NCBI GenBank assembly: GCA_002708845.1
Contig: PAPI01000001.1
Location: 248,001-312,000 of the forward strand
Length of the DNA stretch: 64,000 bases
Direction: 5' to 3'
From: Leeuwenhoekiella sp.
GTDB lineage: Bacteria > Bacteroidota > Bacteroidia > Flavobacteriales > Flavobacteriaceae
In this document: positions 9,238 through 17,501 of the stretch, piece after piece
How the letters are laid out: each line of letters opens with the position of its first letter
Numbering within the stretch: the first letter of the stretch is position 1
Translations under genes and position numbers: made by a program
Notes under the pieces: generated by a model
Told to the model about the DNA's origin: nothing
The model's database searches: none
Seen by the model: the letters and a program-made list of their open reading frames with translations, nothing else

Positions 9238-10038
9238 ATGAAAATAGCAATTATAGGTACCGGAAACTTAGGACTTTCCATCGCAAAAGGTTTGATAACC
9301 AACAATGCAATTACAACACTCTATATGACCCGCCGTAATCCGGAAGGTATTGCGTCGTATGCGGAGTATAAGAATGTGTTTGTGACTTCAGATAACGTTG
9401 AGGCGGTGAAGAAGTCAGACATCATCATTTTTGCGGTACAACCCGCACAGCTTGGAGCTATTTTGCACGATATCAAAGAGGAGCTTACTGATAAGCACGT
9501 GTTAATTTCAACCATTACCGGCTACCAGATCTCACAAATTGAAGACATCGTGGGCACCGATCAGTTTATTATCAGAGCGATGCCCAATACAGCGATTGCT
9601 GTAGGAGCTTCAATGACCTGTTTGGCGAGTAATGAAAAAGGGATGAAGCGCATCAAAATCGCCGAAGCCATTTTCAACCGTTTGGGAAACAGTCTGGTAA
9701 TTCCTGAAAATCAAATGCAGGCAGCAACGGTAGTTTGTGCCAGCGGTATTGCGTTTTGGATGCGTCTGATACGCGCAACTACTCAGGCAGCAATTCAGCT
9801 TGGGTTTGATGCCAAAGAAGCTCAGGAACTGGCGATGCATACCTGTAACGGTGCTTCAAAATTACTCATCGAATCGGGTAACCATCCGGAAGAAGAAATC
9901 GACCGCGTAACCACACCTAAAGGCTGCACCATTGAAGGCTTGAACGAAATGGAACACAAAGGCTTGAGTTCGTCATTGATTCAGGGAATGGTGGCTTCCT
10001 TCAACAAAATTAATGTTATAAAAACAGACCAGAAATAA
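9238..10038 (+). CDS. proC: Pyrroline-5-carboxylate reductase
   Basis: Reduces pyrroline-5-carboxylate to proline with NAD(P)H. The Rossmann motif GTGNLG is at residues 7-12, and the C-terminal helical P5CR signature is recognisable in the segment HTCNGASKLL through GCTIEGLNEME. I chose the ATG at 9238 (MKIAIIGTGN), which gives 266 residues; an upstream GTG at 9229 lies inside the palindromic repeat and would add only three residues. The stop codon overlaps the argD start by one base (TAATG). A proline gene between argC and argD links the ornithine and proline branches; the aminotransferase next door could supply the semialdehyde, but that is speculation. Confidence 0.94.
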   Translation: MKIAIIGTGNLGLSIAKGLITNNAITTLYMTRRNPEGIASYAEYKNVFVTSDNVEAVKKSDIIIFAVQPAQLGAILHDIKEELTDKHVLISTITGYQISQIEDIVGTDQFIIRAMPNTAIAVGASMTCLASNEKGMKRIKIAEAIFNRLGNSLVIPENQMQAATVVCASGIAFWMRLIRATTQAAIQLGFDAKEAQELAMHTCNGASKLLIESGNHPEEEIDRVTTPKGCTIEGLNEMEHKGLSSSLIQGMVASFNKINVIKTDQK

Positions 10039-11171
10039 TGAGTTTATTTGATGTTTATCCACTTTATGATGTGACGCCTATAAAAGCTCAGGACGTCTGG
10101 GTTTATGATGCCGCACCTACAAAATATTTAGATTTATACGGAGGCCACGCTGTGATCTCAATAGGTCACGGTCATCCCAAGTACATTGAAAATCTTACGA
10201 AGCAATTGCACGACATTGGCTTTTACAGCAATGCGGTGCACAATCCTTTACAGGAAGCTTTGGGCGAAAAATTACCGAAGCAGGCCAATTGTCCCGGTTA
10301 CCAGTTGTTTATGTGTAGCAGTGGGGCAGAAGCCAACGAGAATGCGCTAAAAATGGCTTCTTTTGTTACCGGAAGAAAAAAGGTTGTAGCCTTTCACAAC
10401 AGCTTCCACGGAAGAACTTCTGCAGCAGTTGCCGCAACCGATAACCCTAAAATTGTAGCGCCTATAAACGCGCAGCAGGAAGTGGAGTTTTTGCCACTGG
10501 GCGATCTCGATGCGCTTGCAGCGGTTTTAGCTAAAGGCGATGTATGTGCCGTGATTGTAGAGTTTATTCAGGGTGTAGGAGGTTTAGACATCAGCACTTC
10601 TGAATTTTACGAAGGCGTAGATAAGCTTTGTAAAGAGACCGGCACCTGCTTAATCGCAGACGAGGTTCAGGCGGGTTTTGGACGTACGGGTAAGTTTTTC
10701 GCGTTTCAGGAATACAATGTAGAACCGGAGCTGATTTCTATGGCCAAAGGTATGGGGAATGGTTTTCCGGTTGGTGGAATTCTCATTCATCCTTCAATCA
10801 AAGCAGAATATGGGATGCTGGGAACCACGTTCGGCGGAAATCACCTGGCTTGTGCTGCCGCACTTACAGTGCTTGAAGTTTTAGAAGAAGAAAACCTTAT
10901 GGAGCATGCGCTGCTAGTTTCTGATCATTTTAAAGCAAAAACTACTGAAATTCCGCAGATCAAAAACGTAAAAGGCCGCGGACTCATGCTGGGTATTGAA
11001 TTTGACTTTGATACCGCAGCTTTGCGTAAAAAGCTCATTTACGATCAGCATATTTTTACAGGAAGTGCCAAAAACAAAAACCTGATTCGTATTCTTCCAC
11101 CTTTAACGGTACAGAATGAACATATCGATCAGTTTTTTGAAGCACTCAAAATCGAATTAGATAAATTATAA
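10038..11171 (+). CDS. argD: Acetylornithine/succinylornithine aminotransferase
   Basis: Class III PLP aminotransferase converting the N-acyl glutamate semialdehyde to N-acyl-ornithine, with glutamate as amino donor. The internal aldimine lysine is K237 in SMAKGMGNG, the pyridine-nitrogen Asp is D208 in ADEVQ, and the phosphate-binding CSSGAEANENALK motif is at 93-105. At 377 residues it is a typical ArgD size. It starts within the proC stop codon. Ornithine aminotransferases belong to the same class, so a direct role in proline supply is possible, but its place in the arginine cluster favours ArgD. A 207-base gap with a palindromic repeat follows. Confidence 0.92.
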   Translation: MSLFDVYPLYDVTPIKAQDVWVYDAAPTKYLDLYGGHAVISIGHGHPKYIENLTKQLHDIGFYSNAVHNPLQEALGEKLPKQANCPGYQLFMCSSGAEANENALKMASFVTGRKKVVAFHNSFHGRTSAAVAATDNPKIVAPINAQQEVEFLPLGDLDALAAVLAKGDVCAVIVEFIQGVGGLDISTSEFYEGVDKLCKETGTCLIADEVQAGFGRTGKFFAFQEYNVEPELISMAKGMGNGFPVGGILIHPSIKAEYGMLGTTFGGNHLACAAALTVLEVLEEENLMEHALLVSDHFKAKTTEIPQIKNVKGRGLMLGIEFDFDTAALRKKLIYDQHIFTGSAKNKNLIRILPPLTVQNEHIDQFFEALKIELDKL

Positions 11172-11200
11172 ACCCAAGAATTTTAATTAAAATACTACTC

Positions 11201-11241
11201 AAGTTCCCCTCCCTATTTGGGGAGGGGTTAGGGGTGGGGAG
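11201..11241. repeat. G/C-rich palindromic intergenic repeat (copy 2)
   Basis: CCCCTCCC (11206-11213) pairs with GGGAGGGG (11220-11227), followed by the G-rich tail TTAGGGGTGGGG. It shares arms and tail with the copy at 14272-14306. It lies between argD and argF' inside the presumed operon. Confidence 0.7.
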
Positions 11242-11378
11242 AAGCAGAGATTTCGGCTGCTAAATATAAACTTTGACAGGAATCAACTAATGAAATGAGC
11301 CGTAATAAACACTTGATTTTTTATTGATTATCAAGGGCGAATTACATCTGACCATTGGGAAATAATGAACATTACCAG

Positions 11379-12329
11379 ATGAAAAAATACACCAGTTTAG
11401 ACGACATTACCGATCTACAGGAACTCATCGCGGAAGCTCGCGAACTCAAAAAAAATCCATACGCTTTTGAAGAATTAGGAAAGCGTAAGCGTTTAGTAAT
11501 GTTGTTTTTCAACTCCAGTTTGCGTACGCGCTTAAGTACCGAAAAAGCAGCCTGTAACCTGGGGATGGACGTCACCGTGATGAACTTTAACAGTGACGCC
11601 TGGAAACTGGAATTTGAAGATGGCACCGTAATGAATGCCGACACTTCAGAACACATCAAAGAAGCTGCTCAGGTGATTTCGCAATACGGCGATGTGATTG
11701 CTGTGCGTGCGTTTCCTACGCTAACGGATAAAGCTAAAGACGAATCGGAATATGTAATTTCAAATTTTGTGAAGTACGCTTCGGTACCAGTTGTGAATAT
11801 GGAAAGTGCAACCGCACATCCCTTACAGGCACTGGCAGATGCGATTACCATTACAGAGCTTTCTCAAAAGAAACGGCCCAAAGTCGTTTTGAGTTGGGCA
11901 CCGCATCCCAAAGCCTTACCACATGCCGTGGCCAATTCGTTTATCGGGATGATGCAAAAAATGGATGTAGATCTTACGGTGACACATCCTGAAGGCTATG
12001 AACTCAGCGATGCGATTATCAAAGATACTTCAGTAAACTACGATCAGGATCAAGCACTCGAAGATGCCGACTTTGTCTACGTCAAAAACTGGAGCAGTTA
12101 TAAAGACTATGGAAAAGTTTCGGCTACGCCGGAAACACATTCCGGTTGGATGATCACACCTGAGAAATTAGGAAACGCCCAATTTATGCATTGCTTACCG
12201 GTACGCCGTAATGTAATTGTTGCAGATGCAGTTTTAGACGGAAGCAATTCTGTAGTGATCGAGCAGGCCAATAACCGTACGTTTTCGGCACAGGTGGTTT
12301 TGAAAAAGATTTTAGAGAATCTGAATTAA
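11379..12329 (+). CDS. argF': N-succinylornithine (or N-acetylornithine) carbamoyltransferase
   Basis: Transfers the carbamoyl group from carbamoyl phosphate to an N-acylated ornithine; it is not the ordinary ornithine carbamoyltransferase. The phosphate-binding motif S47-LRTR is present, along with HPLQ (147-150), WAPHP (173-177) and HCLPVRRN (271-278). The last two are features of the acyl-ornithine transcarbamylases known from Bacteroides (succinyl form) and Xanthomonas (acetyl form). As I recall the Bacteroides protein, the resemblance to it is closer. I start at ATG 11379 (MKKYTSLDD), which gives 316 residues; a TTG at 11355 would add eight unlikely residues. argB follows after nine bases. 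Confidence 0.9.
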   Translation: MKKYTSLDDITDLQELIAEARELKKNPYAFEELGKRKRLVMLFFNSSLRTRLSTEKAACNLGMDVTVMNFNSDAWKLEFEDGTVMNADTSEHIKEAAQVISQYGDVIAVRAFPTLTDKAKDESEYVISNFVKYASVPVVNMESATAHPLQALADAITITELSQKKRPKVVLSWAPHPKALPHAVANSFIGMMQKMDVDLTVTHPEGYELSDAIIKDTSVNYDQDQALEDADFVYVKNWSSYKDYGKVSATPETHSGWMITPEKLGNAQFMHCLPVRRNVIVADAVLDGSNSVVIEQANNRTFSAQVVLKKILENLN

Positions 12330-12338
12330 AAAGGTAGT

Positions 12339-13115
12339 ATGAAAAAGCTTAACGTCGTCAAAGTAGGCGGAAACATCATCGAAAAAGCGGAAGATTTACA
12401 GGCTTTTTTAGATGCTTTTGCGGCTTTACCTGAACCCAAAATTTTGGTTCACGGTGGAGGCAAATTGGCGACACAGCTTGCAGAGCGCCTTGATATACCC
12501 GTACAGATGACTAATGGTCGCCGCATCACCGATGCCGAAACCGTTGAAGTCATCACGATGGTCTACGGTGGAAAAGTAAACAAGAGTATTGTTGCAGGCC
12601 TTCAGGCTCGTGATTGTAATGCCATTGGATTTTCAGGGGCTGATGGGAATACGATTCTATCGGTAAAGCGGCCGGTAAAAGATATTGATTTTGGTTTTGT
12701 AGGCGATGTTGTTGCAGTAGATTCCACAATGATAGATAACTTGTTGGGTATTGGGATTACCCCTGCTTTTTGTGCAATTACGCACGATGGAAAGGGGCAA
12801 CTCCTCAATACCAATGCAGATACGATTGCTTGCGAATTGGCGATTGGCCTTTCAGAAAAGTACGAGGTGACTTTAAACTACTGTTTTGAGAAAGCCGGAG
12901 TATTGTTGGATATCAATGACGATAACTCGGTAGTGAAAGACATTAATTCAGATAAGTATACTGAATTATTAAACGATAAGATTATAGCAGATGGGATGCT
13001 TCCCAAGCTTGAAAATTGCTTTTATGCGCTTAAAGGCGGCGTACACAAAGTACAACTGGGCAAACCCGAAATGCTAAAGAACACGAATACTAATTTTACA
13101 ACCTTACGACTGTAA
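12339..13115 (+). CDS. argB: N-acyl-glutamate kinase
   Basis: Amino acid kinase family enzyme phosphorylating N-acetyl- or N-succinyl-glutamate, second step of arginine synthesis. The N-terminal lysine-glycine motif KVGGN starts at residue 8, and the HGGGK loop is at 38-42. The 258-residue length is that of short, E. coli-like ArgB proteins without the N-terminal helix associated with arginine-sensitive hexamers, which suggests that feedback inhibition, if present, acts elsewhere. The stop codon overlaps the argE start by one base (TAATG). Given the neighbouring argF', the true substrate may be N-succinyl-glutamate. Confidence 0.95.
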   Translation: MKKLNVVKVGGNIIEKAEDLQAFLDAFAALPEPKILVHGGGKLATQLAERLDIPVQMTNGRRITDAETVEVITMVYGGKVNKSIVAGLQARDCNAIGFSGADGNTILSVKRPVKDIDFGFVGDVVAVDSTMIDNLLGIGITPAFCAITHDGKGQLLNTNADTIACELAIGLSEKYEVTLNYCFEKAGVLLDINDDNSVVKDINSDKYTELLNDKIIADGMLPKLENCFYALKGGVHKVQLGKPEMLKNTNTNFTTLRL

Positions 13116-14179
13116 TGAGCATAGAAACACTTACGCAAGAGGCGATAGAATTATTAAAAAACCTGATCGCAACGCAGTCTTTTTCTTCAGAAGAAGAGGG
13201 AACCGCCGCGTTGATCGAGAATTGGTTTAAAGCACACGACATCCCTTTTAAGCGACAAGCCAATAATATTTGGGCAACCAACAAAAACTTTGAGGAAGGT
13301 AAAACCACTTTATTGCTCAACAGTCATCACGACACGGTTCAGCCTAATAATGGTTATACCCGCGATCCCTATAGTCCGGATATTGAAGATGGAAAGCTTT
13401 ACGGTTTAGGAAGTAACGATGCCGGTGGATGTTTGGTTTCGTTGATAGCTACATTTACCTATTTCTATGCTCAGGAAAATCCAAAATACAATCTGGTTAT
13501 TGTAGCCAGTGGAGAAGAAGAGAGCAGTGGTCCGGATGGTTTAAACAGTATGTTGAAGGTGATTCCGCATATAGATGTTGCCATTGTGGGTGAGCCTACT
13601 TTGATGAATTTGGCAATCGCCGAAAAAGGTCTGGTGGTTTTTGATGCCAAAGTAAAAGGGACTCCATCTCACGCCGCGCATCCTAACGATAACAACGCGA
13701 TTTATAATTGTATAGAGGTGTTACAATGGTTCAAGGATTTTGAGTTTGAGAAAACTTCGGAAGCTTTAGGCGAAGTAAAAATGACCGTAACCCAGATAAA
13801 AGGCGGGAAGCAGCACAATGCGGTTCCTGCTGATGTGGATCTCGTTGTAGATGTTCGGGTAAATGATAAATATTCCAATCAGGAAATTGCAGATATGTTG
13901 CAGGCTCAGGCACCCTGTGATGAAATTATACCGCGGAGTTTGCGCCTGAACTCATCTTCTATACCTCAGGAGCACGAATTGGTCAAAGCCGGTATTGCTT
14001 TGGGTAGAAGTACCTATGGTTCGCCTACGTTGAGCGATCAGGCGGTATTGACGTGTCCGTCACTTAAACTTGGACCTGGAGACAGCACGCGTTCACACAG
14101 TGCAGATGAGTTTATTTACGTCAACGAAGTCGAAGAAGGAATACAGATTTATATAGATTTGCTGAAAAGCATTTTGTAA
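13115..14179 (+). CDS. argE: M20 family deacylase, N-acyl-ornithine/N-acyl-citrulline deacylase
   Basis: Zinc-dependent M20 peptidase-fold hydrolase expected to remove the acyl group from N-acyl-citrulline, the step needed after ArgF'. Metal and catalytic residues are visible: H71-x-D73 in LNSHHDTV, D102 in GSNDAGG, the Glu pair at 134-135 in SGEEESS, and a late histidine in STRSHSADE. A dimerisation domain sits between, as in the family. Gene symbol argE is used for position; deacylation of citrulline rather than ornithine follows from having an acyl-ornithine carbamoyltransferase upstream. It begins within the argB stop codon. Confidence 0.88.
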   Translation: MSIETLTQEAIELLKNLIATQSFSSEEEGTAALIENWFKAHDIPFKRQANNIWATNKNFEEGKTTLLLNSHHDTVQPNNGYTRDPYSPDIEDGKLYGLGSNDAGGCLVSLIATFTYFYAQENPKYNLVIVASGEEESSGPDGLNSMLKVIPHIDVAIVGEPTLMNLAIAEKGLVVFDAKVKGTPSHAAHPNDNNAIYNCIEVLQWFKDFEFEKTSEALGEVKMTVTQIKGGKQHNAVPADVDLVVDVRVNDKYSNQEIADMLQAQAPCDEIIPRSLRLNSSSIPQEHELVKAGIALGRSTYGSPTLSDQAVLTCPSLKLGPGDSTRSHSADEFIYVNEVEEGIQIYIDLLKSIL

Positions 14180-14236
14180 GCCCCTTGGCCCCCAAAGGGA
14201 GAATGACTAGCTGGAATAGAAATAATACTAACACCT

Positions 14237-14258
14237 TTAAAATCGCCAGCGATTTTAA
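14237..14258. repeat. 10-bp perfect hairpin between argE and argH
   Basis: TTAAAATCGC (14237-14246) and GCGATTTTAA (14249-14258) form a perfect stem with a two-base spacer. It is one of three hairpins packed into the 166-base argE-argH gap, and may affect mRNA stability or argH level. Confidence 0.5.
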
Positions 14259-14271
14259 TTTCACGAAATAG

Positions 14272-14306
14272 AAGTTCCCCTCCTTGGGAGGGGTTAGGGG
14301 AGGACA
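14272..14306. repeat. G/C-rich palindromic intergenic repeat (copy 3)
   Basis: CCCCTCC (14277-14283) pairs with GGAGGGG (14287-14293), with the same TTAGGGG tail as the copy at 11201-11241. Confidence 0.7.
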
Positions 14307-14311
14307 ATAAG

Positions 14312-14331
14312 ATTTCCGTCTTCACGGAAAT
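14312..14331. repeat. 8-bp perfect hairpin just upstream of argH
   Basis: ATTTCCGT (14312-14319) and ACGGAAAT (14324-14331) flank a CTTC loop, ending 14 bases before the argH start codon. It could occlude the ribosome entry region of argH. Confidence 0.5.
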
Positions 14332-14345
14332 ATAAAAATTAGAAT

Positions 14346-15644
14346 ATGAAACTTTGGGATAAAGGAGCAAACATTGATGATAAGATCATCAATTTTACAG
14401 TAGGTAATGATCGCGAGATTGATACCCATATTGCGAAATACGATGTGCAGGCAACCCGCGCGCACGTAAAAATGTTGAATAAAATTGGTATTCTGACAGA
14501 TCAGGAGCTTAAGGATTTATTGCCCCAGCTTGATATACTCGAAGCGCACACCCAAAACCCCGACTTCTTTATCGAACCGGAGTATGAAGATATTCACTCC
14601 AAGCTTGAAGCTGAATTAACCCTTATCCTGGGCGAAACGGGTAAAAAAGTACACACAGCACGCTCGCGTAACGATCAGGTCTTAGTAGCGCTGCAATTGT
14701 ATTACAAAGAGCAGCTGCAGCAGATTAAGGCGCGTACCATTTCGCTTTTTGAAACTTTGATGCATTTGGGGGAAACGCACCAAAGCAAATTGTTGCCAGG
14801 GTATACGCATCTACAGGTAGCGATGCCCAGCAGCTTCGGATTGTGGTTTACCGCCTACGCAGAATTGCTCATAGACGACGTGATCCTTCTCAATGCCACG
14901 CAGGATATTGTAGATCAAAATCCACTTGGGTCGGCAGCCGGCTACGGAAGTTCGTTTCCTATTGACCGCCAAATGACGACTAAAGAACTGGGCTTTGCCA
15001 CGATGAAATACAATGTGGTTGCTGCCCAGATGGCTCGCGGTAAAAGTGAACGTACGCTGGCTTCCACATTGGGAAGTCTGGCCAATACGCTTTCGCGCTT
15101 TGCGATGGATGTGTGTTTGTATATGAGTCAGAATTTTGGCTTTGTAAGCTTTCCGGAGCAATTGACTACCGGAAGCAGCATTATGCCGCATAAAAAGAAT
15201 CCCGATGTTTTTGAACTCATACGCGGTAAGTGTAATAAAATACAGGCCTTAAGTACCGAGATGGTTCTTATTACCAATAATCTCCCCAGTGGTTACCACA
15301 GAGATTACCAATTGTTAAAAGAGAATACCATCAGCGCTGTAGAGTCGATGAAAGATATTCTGGAGATTTTTGACTATGCAATCGGGCAGGTGCAGGTTAA
15401 AGAAATTGACCTGAATGACGACAAATACAAATACCTGTTTACGGTAGACAGCATCAACGACCTGGTGGTTGAAGGCAAGTCCTTTCGCGAGGCCTATCAG
15501 GAAATAGGAGGGCAGGTACAGGCCGGTACCTATAAGCCTGAAGCGGGTAAAAACCACACCCATATTGGTAGTATTCACAATCCCGGATTTGCAGAAATCA
15601 GAGTAAAAATGCGGAAGTATTCAACTGCTTTAGATATCAAATAG
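14346..15644 (+). CDS. argH: Argininosuccinate lyase
   Basis: Cleaves argininosuccinate to arginine and fumarate, the last step of the pathway. The fumarase/aspartase superfamily signature GSSIMPHKKNP is at 276-286, and SRND (107-110) and the catalytic histidine in GYTHLQ (152-157) are present. At 432 residues it is slightly shorter than the usual ~455, the difference being at the C-terminus. It closes the arginine cluster; the hairpins ahead of it may give it partly independent expression. Confidence 0.96.
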   Translation: MKLWDKGANIDDKIINFTVGNDREIDTHIAKYDVQATRAHVKMLNKIGILTDQELKDLLPQLDILEAHTQNPDFFIEPEYEDIHSKLEAELTLILGETGKKVHTARSRNDQVLVALQLYYKEQLQQIKARTISLFETLMHLGETHQSKLLPGYTHLQVAMPSSFGLWFTAYAELLIDDVILLNATQDIVDQNPLGSAAGYGSSFPIDRQMTTKELGFATMKYNVVAAQMARGKSERTLASTLGSLANTLSRFAMDVCLYMSQNFGFVSFPEQLTTGSSIMPHKKNPDVFELIRGKCNKIQALSTEMVLITNNLPSGYHRDYQLLKENTISAVESMKDILEIFDYAIGQVQVKEIDLNDDKYKYLFTVDSINDLVVEGKSFREAYQEIGGQVQAGTYKPEAGKNHTHIGSIHNPGFAEIRVKMRKYSTALDIK

Positions 15645-15810
15645 TATAATCCAACAAAAATTTTTATTAGCTTTTACTTCTAAACGTTGTTTTTTATTGA
15701 AAAACGAACTGATCAAATTGCTTTTTATTCAATTTTAGTCACGTTCATTTGACGCATTGGTAAAAATGAGTTTTCGCAAACTAAATCGATAAACTTTTTA
15801 CTTCAAATCT

Positions 15811-15841
15811 TTGTGAGAGATTATTCCTTCTCCTACTTTTG
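15811..15841 (+). promoter_or_regulatory. Candidate Bacteroidota-type promoter
   Basis: TTG at 15811-15813, then 20 bases, then TACTTTTG at 15834-15841. This matches the Bacteroidota promoter pattern TTG / TAnnTTTG. It lies 22 bases ahead of the ATG at 15863. Confidence 0.5.
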
Positions 15842-15862
15842 TCCCATCTTTTTCAAGATTTT

Positions 15863-16246
15863 ATGAAGGTAGCCCTTTCTATTTTCAGTTTACTCGTAGC
15901 CGGAATTCTCAATCTTTCCGGATGGGCTTCTACACCACAACTAGCATCAGAATCTGGTTGTATCTTTGAAGAACAGGCTGCAGATTTTGTTATTGACGCC
16001 TTTCAATATTATCCTAATCATAAGGATCATACCGAGTTTAAAATTGCAGAGTTTGAGATTGAAGAATCTTCCGAAAAAGATTCTCCGTCAAATCAGCTGC
16101 ACGTATTACAAACCGCATGTACAGGTCCACAACTTGAAGGGGTTTGCAACTTTCATCTAAGCTTAGCTTTTACACAAACACGCGCCCGGTCAAACCTTGC
16201 CGGAGCCGTCAAGCCGTATATCCTTTTTCAGGTATTCAGACTTTGA
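15863..16246 (+). CDS. Small exported hypothetical protein upstream of the RND pump
   Basis: I do not recognise this protein. From ATG 15863 it has 127 residues and begins with a clear signal peptide (hydrophobic SIFSLLVAGILNL, cleavage probably near WAS/TPQ). The mature part is ~105 residues with two cysteines far apart and an acidic middle segment. A TTG at 15839 would add eight residues but overlaps the -7 box, so the ATG is preferred. It sits 150 bases ahead of the RND efflux genes and may be co-transcribed with them; the gap holds three hairpins. A periplasmic sensor or accessory role is possible but not shown. Confidence 0.6.
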   Translation: MKVALSIFSLLVAGILNLSGWASTPQLASESGCIFEEQAADFVIDAFQYYPNHKDHTEFKIAEFEIEESSEKDSPSNQLHVLQTACTGPQLEGVCNFHLSLAFTQTRARSNLAGAVKPYILFQVFRL

Positions 16247-16254
16247 TTTAAACC

Positions 16255-16371
16255 TTTAGAGCTCGCAACTGCGGGCTAAACGCATTTTCCGTAACTGGTA
16301 CCTCACACTTTAGTAACCAGCCGGGAAATCCTGTGTCTTTTCCATTCGGGAAAAGCACCTTCACATCCATT
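16255..16371 (+). promoter_or_regulatory. Three small hairpins in the leader of the RND efflux genes
   Basis: Between the small exported protein and the adaptor gene lie three stems: TTTAG(AG)CTCGC with GCGGGCTAAA at about 16255-16280, CTGGT with ACCAG at about 16297-16322, and CTTTTCC with GGAAAAG at about 16338-16356. None has a T-run, so they look like a structured 5' leader and not a terminator. Confidence 0.35.
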
Positions 16372-16396
16372 TCATTTAAAATAAATTAAAAATCAC

Positions 16397-17479
16397 ATGA
16401 AAAGAATTCTCATGATGCTAGGCTTGAGTGCGCTTTTATTGCACACGAGCTGTAAGTCTGAACACCACGAAAAAGAAGAAGAAACTACCTTTTTAGTAAC
16501 CAATCCTGTAAAGTTAGATACTGTAATCACTAAAGATTACGTGGCTCAAATACAGTCAAGTCGCCACATTGAACTGCGTGCTCAGGAACGCGGTTACCTG
16601 CAGAAAATATTTGTAGATGAAGGCCAGGCGGTTAAAAAGGGGCAGTTGTTGTTTCAGATTATGCCCAAATTGTATGAAGCCGAAATGCAAAAGGCAAAAG
16701 CCGAAGCGCGTTTTGCTGAAATTGAATATGAAAACACCAAAAAACTTGCAGACAGTAATATCGTAGCGCCTAACGAACTGGCAATGGCCAAAGCCAAATT
16801 GCAAAAAGCCAATGCTGAATTATCTCTTTCTCAGGTGCATCTGGAGTTTACGCAAATAAGGGCTCCTTTTGACGGGATTGTAGACCGTTTTCACGTGCGA
16901 CTGGGTAGCCTGGTTAATGAAGGCGAATTGCTTACCAGTCTGTCTGACAACAACATTATGTGGGTGTACTACAACGTTCCGGAAGCTGAATATCTGGATT
17001 ATCAGAGCAATTTGAAGTCTGCTGATAAACCCGAGGTCAATTTGTTAATGGCAAACAATAAATATTTCAAATATCCCGGAATCGTAGAAACCATCGAAGC
17101 TGATTTTAATAATGAAACCGGAAACATTCCATTTAGAGCAACATTTCCTAACCCTGATGGTTTGCTCAGACATGGAGAAACCGGGAATGTACACGTGACC
17201 ATACCGCTTAAAGATGCTTTGTTGATTCCACAGAAATCCACTTTTGAGGTGCTCGATAAAAAATATGTGTTTGTGATAACCGATGAAGGCATCGTCAAAT
17301 CACGGGAAGTGCAAATCGCTAATGAAATGCCACATCTGTACGCGATTTCTTCCGGGCTTTCTACCAATGACAAAATCCTGTTAGAAGGTTTAAGACTGGT
17401 TCGTGAAAATGAGCAAATAGACGTTGAGGTAAAAGACCCCAAAACGGTGATTGCCGATTTAGATCTGTACGCCGAGTAA
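16397..17479 (+). CDS. RND efflux periplasmic adaptor (membrane fusion) lipoprotein
   Basis: AcrA/MexA-type adaptor that couples the inner-membrane RND permease to the outer-membrane channel. It starts with a lipoprotein signal, lipobox LHTSC with C19, so the mature protein is tethered in the membrane. The order of domains is lipoyl (EGQAVKKGQLLFQI near residue 75), a coiled-coil hairpin (~95-150, rich in Ala/Lys/Glu), beta-barrel (~190-280) and membrane-proximal domain. The 360 residues are typical. The permease gene follows after 22 bases and the channel gene after that, giving a complete tripartite pump. Substrates cannot be read from the sequence. Confidence 0.92.
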   Translation: MKRILMMLGLSALLLHTSCKSEHHEKEEETTFLVTNPVKLDTVITKDYVAQIQSSRHIELRAQERGYLQKIFVDEGQAVKKGQLLFQIMPKLYEAEMQKAKAEARFAEIEYENTKKLADSNIVAPNELAMAKAKLQKANAELSLSQVHLEFTQIRAPFDGIVDRFHVRLGSLVNEGELLTSLSDNNIMWVYYNVPEAEYLDYQSNLKSADKPEVNLLMANNKYFKYPGIVETIEADFNNETGNIPFRATFPNPDGLLRHGETGNVHVTIPLKDALLIPQKSTFEVLDKKYVFVITDEGIVKSREVQIANEMPHLYAISSGLSTNDKILLEGLRLVRENEQIDVEVKDPKTVIADLDLYAE

Positions 17480-17501
17480 TCTCACCCCAAAAACACAAAA
17501 C

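Noticed and set aside
11355-11378. Extended TTG start for the carbamoyltransferase gene
   Set aside because: The ATG at 11379 gives the family-typical MKKYTSL N-terminus; the extension has no resemblance to relatives.
14811-15191. 126-codon ORF antisense to argH
   Set aside because: It overlaps the conserved core of argH and has no independent support.
17002-17442. 146-codon ORF antisense to the RND adaptor gene
   Set aside because: It lies wholly within a gene with full domain support on the other strand; the product has no recognisable feature.
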